A DNA stretch of 64,000 bases, taken from assembly GCA_037178975.1 (NCBI GenBank), contig JASJZH010000005.1, positions 1,736,001 through 1,800,000 of the forward strand, read 5' to 3'. Position 1 is the first letter of the stretch; every line of letters starts with the position of its first letter. Position numbers and translations under genes: made by a program. The notes beneath the pieces were generated by a model. That model saw nothing but the letters and a program-made list of their open reading frames with translations, made no database searches and had not been told where the DNA came from. Positions 47,559 through 56,912 of the stretch are shown here, piece by piece. The DNA is from Oscheius tipulae (lineage: Eukaryota; Nematoda; Chromadorea; Rhabditida; Rhabditidae).

Positions 47559-48228
47559 TCACTGTGACTCTTCTTTCACTTCTTTTCCTCCATAATTGTT
47601 ACTTTCTCCTAAAAATATGTTTTATAGTTGTTTGCTTCATAAATAATATCCTCCTTACCTTGAAGCAATTTGATGTAGTCTTCACCTTCATTTTTTGTTG
47701 AAACTCTTCTATATCTCGCTCCAGCATATTCGGTAAAATGTGGTTTCATATCTTCCCAACTTGCAAAAACACCGACTTTACGACCAACGGCAAGGGCATA
47801 ATACTTATTAGCAATATTTTTTTTCAATTGTTCTGAAATTTTTTTCTGTTGTTGTAACCACGTAACACTAGTATCCTTACCTTCATGTCGTATAATGTAC
47901 CTTTCAGCCTCTTCCCTTGTACGGTATTTTTTGTGGTTGTTTCCAGAATATCCAGTAACAAGCTCTCCAGCAACGTCCTAGTCTTCAAAAACACCGTTTT
48001 CTTTACCGTTGGCAACTGCATAAAACCATTCTCTAAAAATAAAGAATAAATTACATTTTTAAAATAATGATGATAAAAATTATCAATTAACATTGAATAA
48101 AAAAATTACTTTGATTTGTTTTTTTTGTCCAATTTCGATTTATCCGATTTCGCTTCATCCAATTTTGTTTCATCCAATTGCTTGATCACCTGTGAAACAT
48201 CGTCATTAGCTTGTTGGTCCTTGCTCAT
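47559..48228 (-). pseudogene. Gene with two RNase H1-type hybrid-binding domains, one in-frame TAG
   Basis: Exons 48110-48228, 47881-48032, 47659-47832 and 47559-47608 close exactly in phase to 164 residues plus a stop, with one internal TAG. The charged N-terminus has KLDEAKSDKSKLDKKNKSK. Two tandem domains follow: EWFYAVANGKENGVFED*DV to RTREEAERYI, and KYYALAVGRKVGVFASWED to GARYRRVSTKNE. These match the RNA:DNA hybrid-binding domain at the N-terminus of RNase H1; no catalytic RNase H domain follows. The TAG stands where the domain has a conserved Trp (TGG), so one base change explains it. The whole stretch is far richer in A/T, including third codon positions, than neighbouring genes. Confidence 0.8.
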
Positions 48229-49937
48229 TTTAAACCCTTACCTAAAATTAATACTAATAAATACTTTAAAATTGGGATTTCAAAAATAATGGAATTATTT
48301 TTTAGGTCAAAAGGAAAATATAAACAAAATAGGAAATTTTTAGTAATTTAGTAGTTTATAAAGTAAGAGATATAAGGAAGTAGCAATCAAGTGGATAAAA
48401 TGATGGAATACAAAGAAAGCGTTCGCAAGTTCAATCCCGGGCGGTAATACATGAAGGTGGTCTACCCTGGCATCTCTCGTCAGCCTAGCCTGTCCGGCGG
48501 ATCCCGTTGCCTGAGATACCCTGATTATTAAACGCGCTCATCTTCACTCCAAGAACTTTCCAAGACTCTCCGGATGTGATCGGTCAGGTGAAATGCCTTG
48601 AATACCGAATAAACTTTTTTTTTCAACAGTAGAGTCATTTCGCGAAATTCGGGACTGATAGCTCTAGAGAAACGACAATGCAGAAGTCGAACCAAACCTC
48701 AAAGTGGAAGGAGGAGAAGGAACAATGAAAAAGATAAGGATGGAAATCGCTATCGGCTGGCTGTACCAGTCTCTCCTAACGTTGCCGTGCCAACCACGCA
48801 ACAAAAGGACTGGTCTAATTGGATAGTTTTGGGACCTGTCGAAGTATTGTAAATTTGAACCAGCCTTGGCTCTTATTTCTTTCTTGAAACATTTGAAGGT
48901 GAATCTTTCATTGAGGCTTAGGATGGGAACGGTCTAACTGGATATTTTCGAGTGGAAATTCGTGATTTTGCCGAAAAGTGCAGTCTTCTAAAATTTAGTG
49001 ACCACAAGAACAGTCTTCCTCTCCAATCCTGGAAGCAGTGATCATAAGAACACCCTTACAGAGCAGCTGAAACTTTTAGTTTTTCTTTCGAAAAAAAAAG
49101 CCAAAGAAAGATTGTGTGTTTGAACAAGCCTTGGCGACAAACTGAGGATATAGTATCTTTCTTAAAACATTTGAAGGTCAGTCTTTAGGTTGACACAAAC
49201 TAATTGGGTAGTTTTAACGGAAAAACATGGCACATTACCCAAGAAGCATGATTGTCAGTGCTGTCAAAACTTTTCTTCGTTCAACAAGAGAACTATTCCC
49301 AACGCAGAAGTGAGATATTGCCGTGCTTCTGTTTTTCCTAAAATTCTTTCTGTTTCGACATTCTAGCCAGCCGTTTTTCCTTGTCGAGATGATTGTTTTT
49401 GTCCTTTTCCACCGTGGAAAGAACTTATTGAAACTAAAGATCTTTACTATTTTTACCAGCTGAGTGAAACAAAACTTTTTCGAATAGGATTTGTTAGTGG
49501 TTAACTGACACCAGAGGAGGAGTGACCACAAGAACTGACTTTCCATTCTTTTACACTAGTGCTAAAGCAAAAAACTTTTTGTTTGTATTTTATGCTTCAG
49601 TGTGTGAGAAATAGTAATGTTTTTCTATGGATGAAGGTATTCGATGATACTGTGAAACAAAAGGCCTTTTGGGTAGAACGTTGAAAGCATGAATATTGAT
49701 AACAACCTTGATGGAACACAAGTCTGGAAAAGAAATAGTATCAAGCTCTTGTCGAAACAATAAAGTTCAAAGCCCAATGATTAGTACAAAATGCTGGGAG
49801 ACACATTGTGAAGAAGATTTGCTTGGAGGCCTTGAGAGGCAGGGGACTGTTTGTGCAAAAAGCTACGGCTACTACTGGAGAAGGACTAGGACGAACGGAG
49901 GACGGGTTTAATTGGCTGTACAGTGAGATTTGGAGAC
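48229..49937. promoter_or_regulatory. Gene-free region with Ruby-like motifs
   Basis: No gene is seen. TGTTTCA on the minus strand at 48885, 49465 (AAAAAGTTT directly upstream of the core) and 49653. The segment 48,430-48,600 is GC-richer and looks like a fragment of an older repeat; its GTTCAATCC resembles a tRNA T-loop but no cloverleaf forms around it. Confidence 0.45.
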
Positions 49938-50244
49938 ATGAGCGAACTTGCATCTCATGTTTTCACCAAAGTCAGCTGTTCCGGGTTGACAGATCTCTTC
50001 AACAATGCCTGTAAGGCCCACGACCAGTGCTATGAAAGTAATGAGTCAGGAGAACTGCGATGACACTTAAGTTTCGTTTACGGATTTCTATCCCTGTTCC
50101 AGCTTTTGCGCCAGCCTGAAGAACATTTCGGCTCGATTAGAAGGAGACTGTGGTCTGGCAGATGCCTTCTGCGATGCTGTGAAGAAGTTCGGACATTTGG
50201 CCAAGAATGAAGTACAGCAATGGGTTGTGAAGCAAGACAAATAA
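49938..50244 (+). CDS. Phospholipase A2-like secreted protein (5' end incomplete)
   Basis: Exons 49938-50056 and 50103-50244 give 86 residues from an internal ATG. The motif SCSGLTDLFNNACKAHDQCY contains the PLA2 active-site pattern C-x-x-H-D-x-C-Y (His as base, Asp as calcium ligand). Cys-containing helices follow (FCASLKNIS, DCGLADAFCDAVKKFG). This fits small secreted PLA2-like proteins that hydrolyse the sn-2 ester of phospholipids. The signal peptide and first exon lie upstream and were not found; the frame is open back to about 49,890. A GC donor (ACT|GCGATG) is needed for phase; the GT donor 19 bases earlier breaks the frame. The calcium-loop Gly motif is not seen, so activity is uncertain. 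Confidence 0.6.
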
Positions 50245-51112
50245 AAGTTTGTCTCGCTGTCTTAAATACAATCGCCAATTTCTCGTCATTGAGAAATTAT
50301 CAACTCCGCCCAGCCCTAGCTGATCAATAAGACAAATGTCTCTTCTATCTCGTGAGCTCTCTTCTTGCCTCTCCACATTTCTGCTTTCCTCCAACTCTAC
50401 TCACAACAAAGATACCCGGCTCTTTCCTTTCGTGTTTCCAGAACTTTGGGTATTCTTTGGCGCTTTTTTCTTCTTTGGTAAGGATGCGGCAAGAGATTTA
50501 TTATCGATTATAATTGAGGCACAACCCGGCTCCGCTGTCTGTCGACAAGTGGGTATCTATTTTCCATGCTTTTTATTTCTGCGCCGTTTGTTTGTTAGGA
50601 AAATAGTGAGCGGTTGAAAGTAGTTGAAAGTTCAAAAGCCTTCAAAGCTAGAGAAGAAGTTGATAAAAGGAAACTTTCTCTCTGTTTATCTAGCTGTCTC
50701 TCTGACTCTGACTTTCTCTTCTTGTCATCTTGACTCTCCGTCTTTCTGCCTCTCCGTGTCTCTGACTATTTATCTCTGTCTCTCTGCAATCTATCAGAGA
50801 GACAGAAAAACAAAAAGCAGAGAGACAGAGAAACAAAGAGATAGAGTCTGCAATGTCATGGTTTCATACTGATCAGCCACATCAAAACACTGACTCCTAT
50901 TCTACACGAAGAAGTAAAGACACCGGGCACTGCCATGGTATTTATCATTGGAGAAAACCGGAGTCGGAGCCTTGGCCAAACATATGTAAGAATCAGACAA
51001 ACTCTTGTATCTTTATGCGGAAAAATGGCATTTTGAATTCTGTCTCATTCCTGTCTTTTGGCCTGCTTTGTATAAACGTCCTCACGGATTGTTTTGTTTT
51101 CGTGATACCTGA
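50245..51112. other. Gene-free region with an inverted CTCTGTCT/AGACAGAG tract
   Basis: No gene is recognised. Between 50,685 and 50,850 a pyrimidine tract (TCTCTCTGTTTATC... CTCTGTCTCTCTGC) is followed by its inverted counterpart (AGAGAGACAGAAAAAC ... AGAGACAGAGAAAC), so the tract could fold into a long imperfect hairpin. Confidence 0.5.
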
Positions 51113-51676
51113 TCAACTTGAAGAGTTCGAACTCAAAATTTGTTTAGTTTCATCTGCTTTCCTTTTCAACGCGCCAATAAGAACCACGATAGATTGGTTT
51201 TGAAACAAAAAGCTCAATATCTTGTCTGTTAGAAGTTTCGTAAACTTCAAACCTTTCACGTTTCAACAGTCTATCTCGTTCAAACAACAATAAAATATTG
51301 ACCGTCTTGGAACAAAAAGTGTCACACTACTTTTAGCTATTGTTTCATTTCTTTCGAGGTTTTTTCATTTCAATACTTTCATGTTTCAACTGTCTCTCTC
51401 TCATCAGTAACAATATAGAGAACCCCACCCTTGTGTATGGATAAGAAAAAAAAACTCACCAATCTCCTCCCTGACCCTAATCGGGACATCGAAGAGTGCT
51501 TTCTTCTCTTCTTCATCAAAGTGGAAAAAAGTTAGGAAGTAGGCATGACAGAAAATTCTCGACCGTTTCCAATCCATCAGGGAAGCGATGTCCTGGAGAC
51601 GACGACATATCTGGATCTCCTGGGCAATCGCAGCGTCTAAATAAATCTCTTGTTGCACTAGTCTTTCGAGAGACAT
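51113..51676 (-). pseudogene. Partial duplicate of the 5-exon orphan gene
   Basis: Exon 51476-51676 (LVQQEIYLDAAIAQEIQIC then SLMDWKRSRIFCHAYF and FDVPIR) and the exon ending at 51305 (TVNILLLFERDRLLKRERF) match exons 2 and 3 of the gene at 41,470-44,712, with the intron between them conserved. The second exon diverges after VYETSN and soon stops; later exons are absent. TGTTTCA motifs lie in the shared intron (51341, 51382) as in the parent copy (44293). Confidence 0.75.
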
Positions 51677-51897
51677 GTCTGCTACAACGTTGTTCTTGGA
51701 AGAGCGCTAAAGTAGAACTACAGACTAGTGTTTGTACTATTGGTAGTGTCATCGTACTAACAAGGAAAAGAAGTTTCTGCGAATACACACACGCTACACA
51801 CTCAGTCCCTCTTTTTCGGCTAATCTTTAAGACTTGGTCGTAAACAACTTCTGATAAGAGAAGGCATTGCTCGTTTAGACTTTCCCTCTGTGTTTGC

Positions 51898-52982
51898 ATG
51901 CTCTCAGTTTACTTGTTACTAACGTTACTTCCTTTTGTAAAAGCAGACCAGTGTCCATCAGGCTATAGTCTTGATCCGTCCGTGTCGAAGTGAGTTCGAT
52001 TCTATTTGTATAGCTTTTCCAAGGTGCTTCAAAGCTAACAACACTTTTGTTAACTATTTTACTGCCCAAGTTACTTGTGGTCATGATGGCGGCAACTTGG
52101 CTACAGTAATCAATGGATTTGCTAACTCGTTTATCGGTGGCCTTATGTCAACTTCGAACTACTATTACATCGGACTGAACAAACTCATGGCTCCCGACTG
52201 GGCCTGGGTGGATGGAACAGGTGCTGGATATACAAACTGGGCTCCTGGTCAATCTTCTGACAAACAATGCGTTGGAATAATGGGAGGAGTTAATACCTGG
52301 GGGCGAGAATCATTTCAGTTGTTTTTAAGGCTTAAAATACAGAACCCTCGCCTGTGACAGCACTCATCCGTTCATCTGTATGACCAATCTGGTAACAGAT
52401 AGTGGATGCCAAGCCTGTCCTAGTCAAAGTCCAGCTACTAGCCCTACTTTATCGACAAAGCCGCCCTTGACATGTCCACCAATACCTGGTACTTTTCGTA
52501 TTTTATCCATGTATTATATTAGCTCAATGCCCTGATGGCTGGGTGCGTTTTCCTTCAACAAATTCTTGTTATCTCGTTGTTAAACGCTTTGTGAACTGGG
52601 ACGATGCTGCAGATTACTGTCATAATACGAACTCTAATCTGGTTTCAATCCACAGTGATGAAGAAAACAAATTTGTCGCTAACCTGTCATCAACTGGAAT
52701 GACACTAGACGCGCCGCAACAAGTCTGGATTGGACTATTCAGGGCAAATGCACAATGGAAATGGATTGATGGTACAGCGTATGATTGGCGAGAATGGTAC
52801 CCTGGCCAGCCACTAAGCCCACCAGACGATTTCACTTACGTAAGACTTTTTACTACATTCCAAATTCTTTCTAGCTATTTGCTGATAATTATTCAAGGTA
52901 TTCTGGGCAACAGTATACCTGGGCCAACGATAATGCAGTTGTTACAAGGCGTGCCTTTGTCTGTAAGAAGGTTCTGCATTAA
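51898..52982 (+). CDS. Secreted protein with two C-type lectin domains
   Basis: Exons 51898-51989, 52024-52302, 52343-52488, 52523-52839 and 52875-52982 close in phase to 313 residues. A signal peptide (MLSVYLLLTLLPFVKA) is followed by domain 1 (DQCPSGYSLD, YYYIGLNKL, WAWVDGTGAGYTNWAPGQ, FICM), a Ser/Thr/Pro linker with Cys residues, and domain 2 (CPDGWVRFPSTNSCY, WIGLFRANAQWKWIDG, EWYPGQP, RAFVCKK). Canonical calcium/sugar EPN or QPD triplets are not evident (APGQ and YPGQP are in the place), so sugar binding is uncertain. Such lectins in nematodes are often secreted and immune-related. Introns are 34, 40, 34 and 35 bases. The second uses a GC donor (GGG|GCGAGA), which gives the exact W-to-C spacing of the fold. 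Confidence 0.9.
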
Positions 52983-53260
52983 CCGGAAGACATATCACAC
53001 GCAACGTTTATCAATAAAAATTTCGTTCGTAATTTATATTTTGGACTCTATATGCGTATTAGATAACTCTTCAAGTTCTAACCGGGCCCAACGTTACTTG
53101 GCTTGTCAGATCGGACGAGATGGTGTTCTTTTAACGTGGTTTGGCGCACCTGGAGACTTAACCGTGAGAAGAAATGAATACGACCATAAACCAAACGTAA
53201 AAAAATTAGCAATAATTTATTCAGTTACCGCCACCAAACATACATATTTTTGTTCGTTTT
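52983..53260. terminator. 3' flank of the lectin gene with AATAAA
   Basis: AATAAA at 53013-53018, 31 bases after the lectin stop. Nothing else is recognised up to the convergent gene's stop at 53261. Confidence 0.6.
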
Positions 53261-54001
53261 TTAGACGGATGTAACAGGTTCGACAGTCAAGTCATTCTGA
53301 TTAAACTGAACAAATCCGATGCTAGTTAGTTTCTTCTGAAGCTTGTCAGCCAGGGTGTTCCACATGCTCTGGGTACCGCCCTGAAAATCAATTTTGACGG
53401 GAAGACAGATACCGAACCATAGTGGATCTGAAATCGCCAGTAATGGTGAAGGTTGCAGGATCTTGCTGTGAAGGAGTGCTGCAATCAACAACAGTCCCAT
53501 CCGCTAAAACGGACTTTTCCTAAACAAAAACTTTGAAACTAACAATCAACTGTGTAGCCCATTGTCTCTTCGCAATTGCCATCCGAGCTAATTTTGATAA
53601 GAGTCACTTTTTTATTTTCACCGCTGCTTGGTACAGTGGTCGAAACCATTCCTTGTGACAAATTGTATTCTCCCAGAATACCGTCTACCTGAAAGTTGCA
53701 ATGACATTACTGTTTAAACCTAGAAACTCACGAATAGGTCAATGTCTTGTCGAATTCGCTCCAAAGGAACAACAGATTGGCCTGCTGTAGATGCCCCTCT
53801 ATTTCCTGTCCACCGAGCATCTAGATTAACATCCTTCATCGTGAATTTCATGCTGCTATAGAGAGTTTTGTCACCTAAACCATCTAACATCACTTTGAAA
53901 GATACTATCCCGCTGGTAGGATCGTTTGAGGGATTGCATCCCCGACCAACCAGGAACATTGCCGGGAAAGCTGAAAGTAGGAGGAGTAGAGAAGAAGCCA
54001 T
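53261..54001 (-). CDS. Small secreted orphan protein, four exons
   Basis: Exons 53732-54001, 53551-53688, 53418-53519 and 53261-53380 close in phase to 209 residues. A signal peptide (MASSLLLLLSAFPAMFLVG) leads a mature protein with four or more Cys residues and beta-rich sequence: GIVSFKVMLDGLGDKTLYS, KVTLIKISSDGNCEETMGY, ADGTVVDCSTPS. The C-terminal exon is helical (MWNTLADKLQKKLTSIGF). I recognise no family; it may be a secreted lipid-binding or structural protein. Introns are 43, 31 and 37 bases, and two donors are weak (GTTGAT, GTTCGG). It converges on the lectin gene with only 278 bases between stops. Confidence 0.75.
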
Positions 54002-54393
54002 GAGAGCCGGATGGCCATCGGAACCAAGTTTGTCGCTTTTAAACCCATCTGACTGTCAGAAAAGTATTCTAGACAACTTTTGCAATCGACATGGGTCAAC
54101 ATCATCTATTCAGCTTGAGCAAAAAAGTAGCGCGCTGTCCATTTTTACGAGCTGATGACTGTTGCAAACTGTCTACGAATTCTAGCTCTTCGGAATAGAT
54201 TTCACTTTGTAATTGTCTGAATTGCTCTTCCTAATACGGCGAAAATATGTTTATAATAAAATATGTAAATAAGGAAAAACCAGAGAAGAATAAATGTGCT
54301 GATAGCCATTGAGGGTAAATACAAACACAAAAGTTCAGGCCAGCTTTATTGCATTTTTGCGTTTCCACATCGACTGAGAGGGTGAGAGAAGGA

Positions 54394-54804
54394 TCACATC
54401 CTTCCGGCCAGGGAGATACTGCCAGTCTGATGCCGGGACTTATTGTCCTCTTTCGGCGGGGCCATCTTTCCACCACCCCAGTTCAGAGGCAGGAATTGCT
54501 GCGCGGTCAGCATCACCTATAAGATTGGTTCTTTTTATATTTCACCCGTAACCGATAACCCTTCCGGCTCTCAAGATGCTGGCAATGACCTCGAACTCTT
54601 CGGCCTCCTCGTCCTTAATCCTTCGCTGTTTTGGGACTCCTTCCGCCGAGGATTTGCTTGCAGCCTCGGCCGACGAGGACTTCTTCTTCGCCTGGGCTTC
54701 CTTCTACTCCTTCCTCGCCTTCTTTTGCTGCTTCTGGAGGCGGCGCGTCTTCAGATACTTCTTGAACTAGGGAGAAACTTGAATGGCGTCTTGTTGTTGT
54801 TCAT
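54394..54804 (-). pseudogene. Broken small basic-protein gene
   Basis: MNNNKTPFKFLP, then after an apparent one-base deletion FKKYLKTRRLQKQQKKARK, an in-frame TAG, AKKKSSSAEAASKSS and KDEEAEEFEVIASILRAGR; a 43-base intron (54517-54559); then VMLTAQQFLPLNWGGGKM to SISLAGRM and TGA. AATAAA follows on the minus strand (54345-54350). The two lesions and the otherwise coherent coding suggest a recently dead gene or an unusual allele. The Lys/Arg/Gln-rich helix suggests an RNA-binding or nucleolar protein, but no family is recognised. Confidence 0.5.
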
Positions 54805-56489
54805 TCTGAGAAGACGTCGTCGTGTCTGTCGATTGAACTTTTTTGTTTAAAATTTTTGAAACAGAACTTTTTTGAAGTTTGATTGGGAACAAACTATTGG
54901 AGGAAACTATTTAAGTCCAACAAGGGTACACAGTTATTGAAGAACCAGAGCCATAAACAGCTTTTGTATTCTCGGTGAGTCCCTGGCTTTGGGAAAATGG
55001 GACAGGGACAGTGAGTTCAGTGCTGCTTCAAAAGCCAGAGTCGGTATCAGGAATCAGGAAGCCCATTTCCTTGAAAAACTACATCTGACCACAGTTAATC
55101 TCCCGCTGACGTCCTTGCCAGTCAAGTGTAGAATATAGAGCTTGTTCAAAAAAGGAACAAGAAATCCCGAGTCTGAAAGTTAGGGCAGAATAAATACAAA
55201 GATAAAGAAGAGAGAACGTGTAAAAAAGATAATAAGAAACTGTGTACCGTTGCAGCCCATATCATAGGTATTGGTTTCGTCTGAAGGCTTCGTTTACAAA
55301 TGCGACTTTTCTCTTACTTGTTTAAAGAACCATCTTGATGGCATCATTATCAGTGTTACCTCTTCAGGGTTCATGTTTTTAGCGTAATAGCTTATTAGTA
55401 GATACACAACAACGAAACCTGTTTTGAGCTGCCTGAAGACAGCATTTAAGCTGTTCCGCTCCAAAAAACCCACTTATTGACGCTATCTTCGGAAGTATAC
55501 GTACGTTACCCACTTCTCATCCCCGTCACCAGGCGTGGCAAAAGGAATTTTTTCTCATACCTGGACAGGAGAGAATGGGCGAATTTTGTCTGTTCAGTCT
55601 CAAACAATGGGTTTATGACCTAGTCTAGACTGTATGTTTTTGAAATATAAACATGTTCAATTTTTCAGTATCAGAATAAAGCTAGGAAAAGTTTTTTTTT
55701 CCTAGTCTAGACTGTATGGAAGTTGTGGAACATGACTATTTGACCTGTATAGAAACTAAAATTTTGTGTTTCAAAGTTACGATGAAGAGAGAACTCTTGT
55801 CAAATTTACTTTCATATTAGCGTGTACGTTGGTATAACCTAGTCAACTTTTTCAGTAAGTCAAAGGTGTGAAACACAAATAAATTCAGCTTTGGAAACAT
55901 ATATTTGAGGCTTTTCGACCGTCATCCTTGCAATTTTTGATTTCTTCTATGCAAGCCCTGAAACACATGTATGATGGATGCCTAGTGATCATTTTTGTCT
56001 GACCGCCAGCTCCCCATCGCCGCCGCCTCCCTTTTTTTGTACAAACAGTTCATTATAATCACATTACTGTCCCTTTGTTGTTCGCCCATCCCTGCTACAG
56101 TCCATTACAGATCAACAGCTTCTGAAATACGGAGAACAGAGTGAATCAGGCTAGCGTAGCATACTTTTCCAGACGTTCAGTTCCACAAAAAGTATAATGA
56201 GAAAACAGATGACAGTTCAGCGGAAGATGCCTATGGTAAGAATACTCTCGTCGTCCATTATCAGTATGGGAGAATGGTATAATGAGCTCAAGTAGTATGA
56301 GTAGTATAATGAAACAGATCACGTGGAAACTAATTTCCTCAATATGAGGTTCAAGCTCGTTTACACTCTCTTTTGACTTCAGCGTACGTTTTCTATATGA
56401 TCGCAATCATACAAATTGCTAAAAATTGCGACCCCGAGTTTTATGTTATCGATTGTGTTTCCATGTATTTTTTTTATGACACACAGACA
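54805..56489. promoter_or_regulatory. Gene-free region with scattered Ruby-like motifs
   Basis: No gene is seen. TGTTTCA: minus 54857, 55869, 55959, 56310; plus 55767. A direct repeat of CCTAGTCTAGACTGTATG occurs at about 55,619 and 55,701. Confidence 0.45.
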
Positions 56490-56860
56490 TTATACTTGGG
56501 CGTCGGGTCAAAGGCGCAAACCTCGTGCAGCAATTTTTGCGATTTTTGCTAGTTATTTTTACTTTTTTCTTATTTGTAAGTTGTTCACCTTACTTTTTTA
56601 CGTTTTGCCAAAGTTTCACTGAAAAATAATAAATGGTCCTGACGAAAAACGCGGAAGTTTGACCTTCTTGGTGTATACCTGGTGCCACGTTTTTCTCCGA
56701 GGTTTGTCAACATTTTTGTTGCGAAAATTTGGGTAATGGTAGTGAAAAATAGGACAAACAGCTCGCAAACAAGAAGGAAGAAATAAAAACAAGGGAAAAC
56801 AACAACAAGGGATCTTGCAAAAATTGCTGCACGAGGATCGTCGTCTTGCTTACTGCATTC
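56490..56860. repeat. MITE-like element with inverted ends
   Basis: The left end (GGGTCAAAGGCGCAAACCTC then GTGCAGCAATTTTTGC, about 56,505-56,542) is mirrored at the right by GCAAAAATTGCTGCACGAGG (about 56,816-56,835). The interior is AT-rich and non-coding. A related left-end sequence is near 20,832. No target duplication was fixed. It lies directly upstream of the fucosyltransferase gene. Confidence 0.55.
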
Positions 56861-56912
56861 ACTTTTAAATCTTTTTCGTAGTAAATTTATCGAATTTCCA
56901 GGCTTACAGATC

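Noticed and set aside
48425-48460. GTTCAATCCCGGG as a tRNA T-arm
   Set aside because: No acceptor-stem partner, D-arm or anticodon stem can be placed around it.
51990-52023. Alternative acceptor TTTGTATAG in the first lectin intron
   Set aside because: It puts the next exon out of frame and gives a stop; the acceptor CTTTTCCAAG keeps the lectin fold in frame.
47559-54804. Reassignment of TAG as a sense codon
   Set aside because: TAG serves as the stop of the phosphatase, MTFP1 and transporter genes, so a recoded TAG is not supported.
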